This document shows, one piece after another, positions 1-8,835 of a stretch of 64,000 nt of DNA. Source of the DNA: a virus. The stretch lies in IMG/VR virus record IMGVR_UViG_3300042448_001704, positions 1 to 64,000 of that record; one strand, given 5' to 3'. The number at the start of each line of letters is the position of its first letter. Position 1 is the first letter of the stretch. A program made the position numbers and the translations under genes. The notes beneath the pieces are model-generated. The model worked only from the letters and a program-made list of their open reading frames with translations. It was not told the DNA's origin and did no database searches.

Positions 1-1875
1 GCGCTCTTCTGCTGTTGTGCGTCTCTCGGCACGCCCTGGGGTGCGCTGTCTAGCTTTGTTGTAGGCTTCCTCTACTGCTGGACCGTGATACTTATCCCAT
101 TCTTCACGATTAAGGAATCCGGCTTCTCCACCACGTTCACGAATTTCACGAACACGTCTTTGATGTTCATTATATTTACGGTCTTTGTATTGCTGAAGAG
201 TCTCCGCCGCTGATGGGGCACCTCTGGGAACAGGAACCTTACTGATTAAATCTTTTGGTGGCTTTGGTGGCTTTGCGTCAGGTGTAACCACATCGGCAGC
301 TTGCCTTGCGTTCCATTCTTTTTCCACCGTTGGACCATGAAACTTTTCCCATTCGGAACGGCGCAAAAGGCCAACATTCTCTCCGCGCTCAATGGCTTCA
401 CGAACTCTTCTTTGATGTTCGTTGTATTTGCGAAGTTTAAACTCTTCTAATGTTTCACTTTGTTGCGGAATAATATCTGGCAAAGGAATAGCACTATCTG
501 GAGTCGGAGTCTTGCTAGGAGTAGGTTTTGCTGTTTGACGAGCATTCCATTCTTTTTCTACGGTAGGGCCGTGAGTTTTTTCCCACTCTTCTCTACGAAG
601 AAGCCCCACATCGTCTCCACGCTCACGCATTTCACGAACTCTTCTTTGGTGTTCGTTGTACTTGCGATCTTTGAATGCTTCCAATGTTTCACTAACAGCA
701 GGAGTTATGTCTTTAGGAAGCGGTGCTGGCTTTGAACTGTTATTTGTCTCTGGTTTAGGACGAACTTCAGCAGGCTTGCGAGGACGACGCGGACGAGGGG
801 GTGTTGGCTTATCTGGTTTTGGTTTGGATCCTGGAGTCTTGGGTGTTGGTGTCACGTTTATTGGTCGTGACGGATATCCAGGTCTTCCTGAAGGAGGTGA
901 CCAGACTGGAGTTACGGGAGCGATTGGTCCTGGTGCTGGCGTACCTGGGACAGTGGTTGGTGTAGGGCTTGGGAATCCACCAGACGGGGTAGGGCGTGGA
1001 GTTCTAGGAGTTCCCGGTGTTCTTGGTGTTCTTGCAGTTGCTGGTGCTGGTGCTGGTGCTGCTGGAGTTCCAGGTGTGGGTTGACCGCGGCGAATATACG
1101 AGTTAATCGCATCGTTCAATGGAGTATCTTGCGTTCCTGATTGCCCTGGCTTATTAAGCCTTCTAAGCATTCTTGCGTTTCTTCTATCAACTCTTCTTTT
1201 TCTTCTATCATCAGAAGCGTCTTCAAGTCTTTCGCCAACATCAGTCAATTGATTAGCAAGTCTTCTGGCTACTCCCCATCCGCAGTTGCGACCGAATCTG
1301 TCGGTGATTTGGCCACCATAACGGGTTCCTACTGGACAACGAAAACCACCACGGCGTTCTGTTCCTGGGATGGCAAGACTTGGGTCCCAGGTTGCTCGTG
1401 TTCTTTTTATCTCATATGTAAATGTTGACTTGTTTGAGTCTGCCAAGAAGGACATTGACTTAAAGTTGATTCCATTTTTCCACTCCGAGTTAGTGAAATC
1501 ATTTATTTGAATGTCCATGATTGAAATTACTGGAAGCATAAAATCTTCTTCAGTATTAAATCCTAAAGACTTCTTGTCTAGTTTAATTTGTGACTTACTG
1601 CTTGCCTTGGTTGGGGTTGCTTTTTTGATTAACTCATCAATCTTTATTTTGTTACTTCTATTCGGCGTAAGTGGGCCTTCAATAGATAATGACGAGTCAA
1701 GAGTTTGAGTTAGTTCTGCTTTTGAAATTTTGCGAGTAGAAAAATCATCAGCCATCCATTTAGCCCAATCTTTTGCATTTTCAGCTATTGGGTAAAATTC
1801 TGTTCCTCCAGCAAGGATAGAGATAACGGCATATGGGTTTTTGTTATTGTCTGTAATGATGAATGCTGATTGCAT
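1..1875 (-). CDS. Large repeat-containing virion-type protein, C-terminus cut off by left edge
   Basis: The reading frame is open from an ATG at 1875 to the left edge (625 codons, no stop), so the gene is partial. Residues about 175-200 carry a motif with a Cys-Pro pair, GTRYGGQITDR and a Cys-Gly pair, which is also found in the next two large upstream genes of this operon. It is followed by a basic Arg-rich helix, then a long Pro/Thr/Ala-rich linker (about residues 255-390), then three similar units of about 55 residues, each containing YNEHQRRVRE and ending near HGP.VEKEWNAR. The start lies 3 nt behind the stop of the preceding minus-strand gene, so it is translated in the same head operon. 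A virion or head-associated role is inferred from position and the shared motif. I recognise no enzyme family. Confidence 0.8.
   Translation of the reverse strand, partial: MQSAFIITDNNKNPYAVISILAGGTEFYPIAENAKDWAKWMADDFSTRKISKAELTQTLDSSLSIEGPLTPNRSNKIKIDELIKKATPTKASSKSQIKLDKKSLGFNTEEDFMLPVISIMDIQINDFTNSEWKNGINFKSMSFLADSNKSTFTYEIKRTRATWDPSLAIPGTERRGGFRCPVGTRYGGQITDRFGRNCGWGVARRLANQLTDVGERLEDASDDRRKRRVDRRNARMLRRLNKPGQSGTQDTPLNDAINSYIRRGQPTPGTPAAPAPAPATARTPRTPGTPRTPRPTPSGGFPSPTPTTVPGTPAPGPIAPVTPVWSPPSGRPGYPSRPINVTPTPKTPGSKPKPDKPTPPRPRRPRKPAEVRPKPETNNSSKPAPLPKDITPAVSETLEAFKDRKYNEHQRRVREMRERGDDVGLLRREEWEKTHGPTVEKEWNARQTAKPTPSKTPTPDSAIPLPDIIPQQSETLEEFKLRKYNEHQRRVREAIERGENVGLLRRSEWEKFHGPTVEKEWNARQAADVVTPDAKPPKPPKDLISKVPVPRGAPSAAETLQQYKDRKYNEHQRRVREIRERGGEAGFLNREEWDKYHGPAVEEAYNKARQRTPGRAERRTTAEER
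48..692 (-). repeat. Three imperfect coding repeats, about 160 nt each, period about 235 nt
   Basis: Units lie at about 528-692, 298-457 and 48-205. On the minus strand each encodes a start like TLE.FK.RKYNEHQRRVRE, then ERG...G.L.R.EW.K.HGP.VE. They are separated by Pro/Lys-rich linkers of about 25 residues. The last unit is the most divergent (ending VEEAYNKAR). More units may lie beyond the left edge. Confidence 0.85.
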
Positions 1876-1877
1876 GA

Positions 1878-4037
1878 CTATAACCCCATGATGGATAGGA
1901 AGTTCTTTTTTTGCGATACTAGAGATTTTAGTCTAGTTTCAAAAAGGTCTTTAATAATAGAAAGATGTAAAATTTCTCCTGAAGATAAACTACTGTCTGA
2001 AGAGAGTCTGGATATGTATTCTTTCCAGTTTATATTTTTTGCTCTCTCAATTAAGTCGTCAAGCAATTTTATGTTTAATGCTTTTTCTGTTTCAGAGAGA
2101 GAACCGTTTTTTCCAGAAAACAATTCAGTAACTCTTCCAGGTATTTTGCTCATATCAATTGCAAATTCTTTATCTTTTGCATTTTTAAAACCAGCCATGA
2201 GACTTAGTTCGTTTCCTGATGGAACTACCGTAAGTTTTCCATTTACGGTCGTAGGAACCAAAGATGCTGGTGACCTATCTCTTCTGTCAGTTAAAAGGTC
2301 AACAACTGCGACTCTAAAAAAGTCAAGGTTGTCAACTTTTGCAAAAGACTGATTAAAGTCAATCTTGTTTCCACCGTTAGTGATATCTGCCTGAAGGACT
2401 GATCTAGAATTTGGTTCACCATAAACACGAACAGCCGGCGTAAAAAGACCAAGTTGTGCAGCAACGTCGGAATATACTTTTTGAGCAACTGCTCCGTTTT
2501 CTATTGTTTCTGAAGACAAAGTAAACGAATCACCATTTTTGGCGGTGTACCTGACGGAGCTGGCACCAATCTGTTCGCGCTTATACGAATCAGATTTTTT
2601 CATTGCGGCATCAAAATATTGTGACGGTATGTCAAATGGGCTTGAGCCATCATTCAGTAACTTGACTGCATCTTCTACGGAGGCAGCCTGAGTGCCGATT
2701 TTTTCTACGCCGTCTTCACGAACAACATCTTTTTCAACAGGTTTTTTATTAACTTTACCTTTTTTTATAAATGTCTCATAAACCCACCTACGAACTTCAA
2801 CTTTTTTACCGTCGTCAGTTACCTGTATGACATCAAGAGGATTCTTTATCTTTGGGAATTCTTCAGAATACTTATAAGCACCACCAGAGTTGTTTGCAAA
2901 CTCACGAATTGAATTACCAACATCGTATTTATCGCCAGTAGCACCAGCACGGTTTAGTTGACGACCAAATTTTCTACGTTCACCAACAGTCAAATCCCTC
3001 TGACGCTCAATTGTTAACACTGTTCCGTTCGGGGTGACATAGGCAACTTGACGCATGGCTGGACCAGTAAGCAAAGCCAAGTCATCCCCAACGATGTCTT
3101 CTGGTTTATCAATAGCCCGAATAAAAACACCATTTTCCATATCTGGGTTACCGCTGAAATTGCGCAAAACAGAAGATGGAACTATTGGGCGAAGCAAAAC
3201 ACCGTCTTTACGGATCATTCTTCCTTCACCAGAAGGAGCACCAGTAAGAACCTTAATTGACTCACGAAACGCATTAAGTCTTGCTGTCGGGTTTTCTGCA
3301 CCGCTTCTAGGTATTTGTGCCATTCTTTGAATCATGGATGATTGAGAAGGTGACTCGCCTGGTGTGACAACTCGTGAAATATCTTGAGCATTAGCAGAAC
3401 CTCTGGCGAGTGCACGAACTGTTCCAGCCAAAAGACTTAACGGTCCTGGTATTTCAAACAACTGAGCTCCGCATGTGCTGAATCTATTGTCAGTAAAACG
3501 ACCACCGTGTTGAAAACCAGCAGGGCATCTATATCCACGATTTTGAGGGCGTGGAATTGAAGGTTTTCTTCCTCCGCCACCTGGTGTTAATGCGCCATAA
3601 ACGGTGGCACGACCAGGGGAACGAATGATTGATGTGTCCCCAGGAATAGCGTATGAAGCGGCTCCTTGAACAGACTGACCAAGACGACTGTTTGCGGTGA
3701 TTAATCCAACTTTGACTTGAATGTCTGCACCAATGCGAACTTTTGTGGCAGTTGCGTATGCTGCTGCTTTGTAGTTAATTATGTTTCTGTTAGACAGATC
3801 GTGACTAACTCGGAGGATTTCGGAATCTCTACGGACATATGCTTCATGGGCAGGCTTGAACGATTTTTGTTCTTTTCCGGCTTCGCTAATGGAATTTCTC
3901 AGAATGAAAGAATCTTTGCGATTATTTAAATAATCAAATGTATTAACATCTTCACTTAGTACAGTACGACGAAATGGTGCGTTTTTTAACAGCATTGGCT
4001 TATAATGACGAATTACTTTATTGATTGTATAATCCAT
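1878..4037 (-). CDS. Head-module protein with CP..GG.FTD..CG motif and possible degenerate kinase-like C-terminus
   Basis: 719 residues. The start codon overlaps the stop of the upstream 114-residue gene by 1 nt (TAATG). Residues about 165-190 carry the motif RCPAGFQHGGRFTD followed by a CG pair, shared with both large neighbours. The C-terminal third has a pattern VAAQLGLFTPAVRVYGEP, then an FF.VAVVDLLTDRRDRSP segment, then VVPSGNELSL. This order resembles the C-lobe of HipA or PI3/4-kinase-like folds, but the usual Asn and metal-binding Asp positions look altered, so activity is doubtful. An Ala/Arg-rich N-terminal region could be a head-binding part. Position between other head genes suggests a minor capsid or injected protein. 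This is inference. Confidence 0.75.
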   Translation of the reverse strand: MDYTINKVIRHYKPMLLKNAPFRRTVLSEDVNTFDYLNNRKDSFILRNSISEAGKEQKSFKPAHEAYVRRDSEILRVSHDLSNRNIINYKAAAYATATKVRIGADIQVKVGLITANSRLGQSVQGAASYAIPGDTSIIRSPGRATVYGALTPGGGGRKPSIPRPQNRGYRCPAGFQHGGRFTDNRFSTCGAQLFEIPGPLSLLAGTVRALARGSANAQDISRVVTPGESPSQSSMIQRMAQIPRSGAENPTARLNAFRESIKVLTGAPSGEGRMIRKDGVLLRPIVPSSVLRNFSGNPDMENGVFIRAIDKPEDIVGDDLALLTGPAMRQVAYVTPNGTVLTIERQRDLTVGERRKFGRQLNRAGATGDKYDVGNSIREFANNSGGAYKYSEEFPKIKNPLDVIQVTDDGKKVEVRRWVYETFIKKGKVNKKPVEKDVVREDGVEKIGTQAASVEDAVKLLNDGSSPFDIPSQYFDAAMKKSDSYKREQIGASSVRYTAKNGDSFTLSSETIENGAVAQKVYSDVAAQLGLFTPAVRVYGEPNSRSVLQADITNGGNKIDFNQSFAKVDNLDFFRVAVVDLLTDRRDRSPASLVPTTVNGKLTVVPSGNELSLMAGFKNAKDKEFAIDMSKIPGRVTELFSGKNGSLSETEKALNIKLLDDLIERAKNINWKEYISRLSSDSSLSSGEILHLSIIKDLFETRLKSLVSQKKNFLSIMGL

Positions 4038-4381
4038 TAGTTATTCCAACGATTGTTTTTGGGATTTGACCCAACTTGTGTGCGGGGGGACTTAGGCGCT
4101 TTAAAATCCGGATCACTTTTAATAGGTGATATAACTATACTAGACGACCAAGGTGCCGCTTCGGATAAACCAGCCCTTATTGTTGCAACAGTAGCATCGT
4201 AATCATTTGGACTAACATTTGCCATATAGTCTTCAAAGTCATACCTATGTGCCTTGACTTTTTTTCCAGACGTAACGAGATATTCTATTTTCTGCATGGC
4301 CGAATCGGAACCATTAACTCCGCGATCCGTCCATTCAATAAACTCTTTTGTTTCTTTGTTTGTGAAGCGTATTGGCATCAT
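4037..4381 (-). CDS. Small conserved head-operon protein, function unknown
   Basis: 114 residues. It starts with two Met codons (ATGATG), the first overlapping the stop of the upstream 927-residue gene in an ATGA arrangement, and its stop overlaps the next start. This gives translational coupling on both sides. The N-terminus has an FTNKETKEFIEWTDRG segment and the rest is predicted globular with no membrane segment. I do not recognise a family. It probably works with the two large proteins it is coupled to. Confidence 0.7.
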   Translation of the reverse strand: MMPIRFTNKETKEFIEWTDRGVNGSDSAMQKIEYLVTSGKKVKAHRYDFEDYMANVSPNDYDATVATIRAGLSEAAPWSSSIVISPIKSDPDFKAPKSPRTQVGSNPKNNRWNN

Positions 4382-7161
4382 TTGGGGCCACCTGCTGTTT
4401 TCGGAGCAATGCCAAATTCAGAAGCAAACTTATTGGCTTCGTCCAGAACTTCTTGAATATCCATATCCACGACTCTCACATTTAGGGGAAGGTCACCAAC
4501 AGCACCGTCTTCAAGATCGCGACCAACTTGAGCCGCCCATCTATGGTGACCATCAATTACATAACCATCACGACTGACAAAGATTGCCTCTCCTGCTGGA
4601 TCAAAATCAGGATTGTCCATCATCCCTGCAACTTTTTCACCAACTAGTTCATTCTGTGATGCCTTTAGGGTTGATGCAAGAACAGTTCTTTCTTCAACCC
4701 CAACACCCAGACCTGTCATGTGATCAACAAATGCGTTAGTCCCATCAACTTCACCTTTTGAGTTTTTAGGCATTGAATCAGCCGGTGAACCAGCCTCAGG
4801 AGAACCACTGAATTGAGGCATCTTTTTTCTAGGTATCCCCTTTGATTCACCACAGAACAAGTTTGTTCCAGGAACAGAAACCTGACAAAGGTCATAATCT
4901 GGTGCTTTTCCTCCAGACGCCTTTGCTTCTTTTGCCATTTTAGAAAGTTCACCCAACAATGTATGTGCGTCTTGTTGTGACTCAACAACTGCTATTTCGT
5001 TGTTGTCAATAACACTTAATGCTTCCTGAGGTGTGGATACATTTACTTCTGGTCGGCCCTCAACAAATACTTCTTCTTTTTTCTGTGGTTCTAACCCTGG
5101 AGCAATACGGGAAAGAGCAACTAGTGATCCAAGAAAGTGGCGGGCAGAATCAATATCGCCAGCCGATTCAGTAGAACCAAAAATATTTTGATGAGCAACA
5201 GCACCAAGCTCTTTAGTCATCATTCCTCTTGGACTTGCAGAACTTGCTTGCATTAGACCCTGCGCAGAAACATTTTCCCCTCCTTCAAACTGTGCCTCTA
5301 AAGCGGATAGTCTTTCTGGGTATGCACCACCATAAACTTTGCCTTGATACATGTTGTCAAAATCATCTTCGTAGGCAACTTCTCCATCTTTGTAACTATT
5401 GTTTGGAAGCAAAGCAGAAAGTTGCTTAGGCTCAGATTCTGGATCAACTCTTAGGCTTGTTCTACTTGCAACATGACGGTAAGAAAGTTCATCTTCACGC
5501 GGTTCAACATCCTGATAACCATGAAAAAGTTCATGTCCAAAAACATCCTCAAATCCGCCCCATAAACCGTTCGGTGTGGGGGATTCACTGGAACTAGGAC
5601 TCATGTTTATCCCAATGACATATTCTCCATCTTTGAGACCAAAAGTGCAATTAGAACGCTTTTTGTTTCCATCTTTATCAATATTTATATGTAATTTTAT
5701 TCCTTGTTTTTCTAAATCATCCCAGAAGTATCTAGGAATTGTATCCAATATGGGTGTTATGGATTCCATTACATTTTTGTAGTCGGAAGATCCTGGTTCA
5801 AGAAGACCATCCCTGTTAAAGACCCGCCCCATTAAACTAACATCATCTTTTCTTATTTCAATAAGCGAAGCCGCTTGCTCTGGTGAACCAGGACCCATCA
5901 TGATTCCAGCATCACGCAAAGACTGAACAAATATTATTCTTTTTCCTACAGCAAAATCACTTTTGGCTTTTTCTACGGCAAGATTTCCATCTTCATTTTT
6001 GGCTTGTCTAAACTCATTATTATTACTTAGCGTTTTTGCTGTGAAGTCAATTACCGCGCTAAGGACTTCTTCTGGAGGATGGCTTGCTCCATCAGTACTA
6101 CCAACAAATTCAAATACTGGAACATCACCAGTGTCGTCGGCAAGTTTGTCGCTATTCATATTTAGCGCCACTCTGAAAGTATAGGCAACCTGTGCTCCAC
6201 CGCCACGTTCGCGAGAAATCATAGGTATGGTTAATTCTGCTAGAGCAATGTCTGGTTTGTCGTCCATTCGTCCGGTAAATACCAAGTGCTTGCTTTTAAT
6301 AAATAGCGGGAATTCAACAGCTAATTCGTCGGCTATTTTTGTTTTATTATCTTGCCACTTTTTAAATGCAGCGGCGCTTTCTCCCAAATGTTTCTCAACC
6401 TTATAAACATCGGATAGATATTCCTGCAAAACAGCCAACCTCTGTGAAGACGCATCTAAAATATCATCACCTAGTGCTCTAATGGTCTGCTCTGCTAGTA
6501 GTTCATCGTTTGATACTTGAAGGGGGGATGCAGTTGGGTTATCAATAGAAGAAGCTTTAAAAAAATCTTTTCCTACAGATGCGATATCAACAATTCTTTC
6601 TGACATTCTTTCACGAGGAGTTTTAGATGGATCACTCACGAAATCTTTAGTATTGCGTATTCTTCTATTTTCTTTATCAAGTTTTGTCTTGCCACCAACA
6701 GCCAGAGCAGCCAATTGTCGTTCTTCCAAAGACATCTGCTGAACTTTTTTTACAGCCGTAGCCATAGATTCTGGATTACTAGCAATTCCTAAATCAGTCA
6801 AAATAGCATCTACTGCAATTATGTCACTTTGAAGCCCTATGTCGTCTCCGCCAATTTGCTGTGCCATTTCAACGCCAGCACTGAGTGCGGTTCTTACACT
6901 TGGTGCACCACAGTTAGACAACTGAACATCAGTAAACTGGTTTGCGTTGGGTGTTCCTGGTGGACACCGCAACTTGCCGTTTGCGTCTGGTATTGCACCA
7001 GCACGAATAGCAGCTCTTATTCCAACACTTGGAACAGCATCATTTTCTCGTATGGTTCGCCCAAGGAAGCCCTTGGATGCAAAACGAATGGTGTGAAAGT
7101 CAGCAGTATCTTGAAGGGATTTTATGCGCTGGTTAGCGTCAAAGTTATTATTTTGTCCCAT
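4378..7161 (-). CDS. Multidomain virion protein: HExxH metallopeptidase-like centre and ParB-like C-terminus
   Basis: 927 residues. Residues about 65-85 hold the RCPPGTPNANQFTD...CG motif shared with the two downstream genes. Around residues 540-548 is FGHELFHGYQD, a zincin-type HExxH motif inside a region rich in acidic residues. The last 200 residues contain NLFCGESKG, LKASQNELVG and SRDGYVIDGHHRWAA (about residue 868). This block resembles a ParB/sulfiredoxin-like domain found in actinobacterial phage capsid-associated proteins. The middle is rich in helical, non-descript sequence. The protein follows the acidic scaffold-like genes in the head operon, so it may be a minor capsid, maturation or injected effector protein. 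Protease activity is inferred from the motif only. Confidence 0.8.
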   Translation of the reverse strand: MGQNNNFDANQRIKSLQDTADFHTIRFASKGFLGRTIRENDAVPSVGIRAAIRAGAIPDANGKLRCPPGTPNANQFTDVQLSNCGAPSVRTALSAGVEMAQQIGGDDIGLQSDIIAVDAILTDLGIASNPESMATAVKKVQQMSLEERQLAALAVGGKTKLDKENRRIRNTKDFVSDPSKTPRERMSERIVDIASVGKDFFKASSIDNPTASPLQVSNDELLAEQTIRALGDDILDASSQRLAVLQEYLSDVYKVEKHLGESAAAFKKWQDNKTKIADELAVEFPLFIKSKHLVFTGRMDDKPDIALAELTIPMISRERGGGAQVAYTFRVALNMNSDKLADDTGDVPVFEFVGSTDGASHPPEEVLSAVIDFTAKTLSNNNEFRQAKNEDGNLAVEKAKSDFAVGKRIIFVQSLRDAGIMMGPGSPEQAASLIEIRKDDVSLMGRVFNRDGLLEPGSSDYKNVMESITPILDTIPRYFWDDLEKQGIKLHINIDKDGNKKRSNCTFGLKDGEYVIGINMSPSSSESPTPNGLWGGFEDVFGHELFHGYQDVEPREDELSYRHVASRTSLRVDPESEPKQLSALLPNNSYKDGEVAYEDDFDNMYQGKVYGGAYPERLSALEAQFEGGENVSAQGLMQASSASPRGMMTKELGAVAHQNIFGSTESAGDIDSARHFLGSLVALSRIAPGLEPQKKEEVFVEGRPEVNVSTPQEALSVIDNNEIAVVESQQDAHTLLGELSKMAKEAKASGGKAPDYDLCQVSVPGTNLFCGESKGIPRKKMPQFSGSPEAGSPADSMPKNSKGEVDGTNAFVDHMTGLGVGVEERTVLASTLKASQNELVGEKVAGMMDNPDFDPAGEAIFVSRDGYVIDGHHRWAAQVGRDLEDGAVGDLPLNVRVVDMDIQEVLDEANKFASEFGIAPKTAGGPK

Positions 7162-7181
7162 TCCGGAACTCCCCGGTTGGT

Positions 7182-7421
7182 TTACTTATCCTCTGATGCT
7201 TTTTCAGCTACGACTGTAGCTTCTTCTGCTTCTTCAGATTCGTTGTCGTCCTTGTTTGAACGACGCTTGCGAACAGCTTTTGCTTCTTCAACAATCAGTT
7301 CATCAGTAACTTCAACAAGCGACTCAATAGGAGCCACCACTTCAGCAACTGCTGGAGCTACGGCGACTACTTCTGGTGCTACAAATCCAGAACTATCTGG
7401 TTGGCGTACTTTTGGTGCCAT
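7182..7421 (-). CDS. Small acidic Ala/Val/Glu-rich head-operon protein
   Basis: 79 residues of low complexity: a Pro/Val/Ala-rich first half, a short basic patch RKRRSNK, then an acidic tail. It lies 2 nt after the preceding acidic head protein and 20 nt before the 927-residue gene. The composition is reminiscent of scaffold or decoration proteins, but there is no diagnostic motif. The reading frame is supported by its tight placement in the operon and in-frame start. Confidence 0.55.
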   Translation of the reverse strand: MAPKVRQPDSSGFVAPEVVAVAPAVAEVVAPIESLVEVTDELIVEEAKAVRKRRSNKDDNESEEAEEATVVAEKASEDK

Positions 7422-7423
7422 GA

Positions 7424-8821
7424 TTATGCCTCAATATCTGTTTCGGTTGCAAGCATCTCAAACTCCAGCAGACTGCTTAGGAATTCTGTTGCTTCAATAT
7501 CTTCTGCTGATTTTTCTTCAGCTTCTTCAGTAGTGTCTTCAAGAGATTCTGCCTCTTCGTTCGCCATCTTCCAACTCTCAGGAATCATGTCTTCCTTACC
7601 GAGTTCCATGGCGCGCTTCTTGCAATGCATTTTGACTTCATCAGGATTGGAAGCCCGACCAACAGCCATGATTGCATTCTTCAAGTCTTCTTCATCCTTG
7701 ATTGGATAAGAACCATCAGGCATGGCCATTCCGCCCTTAGCCATTTCCATGCGCTCGTCATCGCCATACATTGCCTTCAATGCAAGATCAGCGATTTCTT
7801 CATCAATATCTGCTGCTTCTTCAGGCTCGTATTCGTCCCATCCAAGAATTGAACCATCAAGAGATACGAAAACATCATAAGACTTTCCGTCAAGACTGTC
7901 AATTTCAACGGCAAAAGCGTCACGGCCTTCAAACATGTCTGCATCAACGCTGATTACATCACCTTCAATAGACTTGGTTGCAATTTCTGCTGCATCAGCA
8001 AATGAAATAACCTTGATTCCGTCAATCTCGGCAATCTCGCCAATGACTTTTTCGTTGAGCATGTGCCAACCCATGCATTCGCCAGTTGTTCCATCAAAGA
8101 ATGCTTCAACTGGTTTTCCATCTTTGCGCTGAACATCAACAACAAACATGTCGGTGCTGTCTGCGTATCCAGAGTCAAGAACTTTACCGCTGAACATGTC
8201 TTGTGCTATTCCTTCAATTTCAAGAAGTGACGGCATGTCTTGTTCTGGAGCGCAACCACCTGGGCACTGTGCGCAGACTGTTGCTTGACCTGGGTACATT
8301 TTGCGCTCAAAAGCACAAATAAACGCATCATCATCCCAATCAGCAGACTTCATTCCCATGCTTTCAAGACGAGTCTTGCGAGCCTTCTTGCGCTTTGCTA
8401 CTGGGGTTTCATCCATTTCGTCTTCTGCCATTTCTGCCATTCCTTCAAATTCTGGAACAGGCATCTTGGTTCCCTTGGTGTCGGTATCTGCGGTTACCCA
8501 TCCATCGGAGTCGTCGTCTGAGACTTCAAGACTCTTAACGTTCTCAGCAGCAGCGCCACATTTTCCACACACGGGTTGTCCAACCTTGTAACCGCATTCG
8601 GTTAGTTCAAGATTCTTAGCACACGTGATTGTTCCATCGGCGGCTAGTTTTACGGTCGGTTCATTTGCCATATTATTTTTCTCCTTGTATTGCATTGTTG
8701 ACGAAACGCAAGTTCTGGGATTTGTACATCCAGCACAAGGCTCCATGCGCTTTTCGCCTGAAACCATGCAATGAAATTTTGATGCGATTTTTGGTAAACC
8801 GTTTTGAGAAGTATACGCCAT
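7424..8821 (-). CDS. Acidic head protein with PepSY-like domains, possible scaffold
   Basis: 465 residues from an ATG at 8821, 14 nt after the protease stop. An alternative ATG at about 8671 (protein start MANEPTVKL) has a good GGAG ribosome site, so two start points are possible. The N-terminus carries C..C clusters (EPCAGCTNPRTC, QPVCGKCG). The centre holds two consecutive PepSY-like units (VVDVQRKDGKPVEAFFDG and FAVEIDSLDGKSYDVFVS, each ending in a GW pair). Near residue 375 is MPDGSYPIKDEEDLKNAI followed by a KKRAMELGKEDMIPESW tail. I recall this module from other phage head proteases and scaffolds (DUF6582-like). The location right after the protease favours a scaffold or core protein role. 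I could not recognise it as a major capsid protein. Confidence 0.75.
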   Translation of the reverse strand: MAYTSQNGLPKIASKFHCMVSGEKRMEPCAGCTNPRTCVSSTMQYKEKNNMANEPTVKLAADGTITCAKNLELTECGYKVGQPVCGKCGAAAENVKSLEVSDDDSDGWVTADTDTKGTKMPVPEFEGMAEMAEDEMDETPVAKRKKARKTRLESMGMKSADWDDDAFICAFERKMYPGQATVCAQCPGGCAPEQDMPSLLEIEGIAQDMFSGKVLDSGYADSTDMFVVDVQRKDGKPVEAFFDGTTGECMGWHMLNEKVIGEIAEIDGIKVISFADAAEIATKSIEGDVISVDADMFEGRDAFAVEIDSLDGKSYDVFVSLDGSILGWDEYEPEEAADIDEEIADLALKAMYGDDERMEMAKGGMAMPDGSYPIKDEEDLKNAIMAVGRASNPDEVKMHCKKRAMELGKEDMIPESWKMANEEAESLEDTTEEAEEKSAEDIEATEFLSSLLEFEMLATETDIEA

Positions 8822-8835
8822 AAGAGTATGTTTCC

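Noticed and set aside
656-1084. Gly/Val-rich plus-strand frame
   Set aside because: It is the antisense of the Pro/Thr/Ala-rich linker of the partial minus-strand gene; the minus frame is open for the whole 1-1875 stretch and shows coding repeats.
6829-7533. Plus-strand frame of about 234 codons across three head genes
   Set aside because: It crosses the boundaries of three well-supported minus-strand genes and has no coding features of its own.
7424-8821. Considered as the major capsid protein
   Set aside because: Its PepSY-like and acidic features and the DUF6582-like end fit a scaffold or core protein better; no HK97-fold landmarks were recognised.
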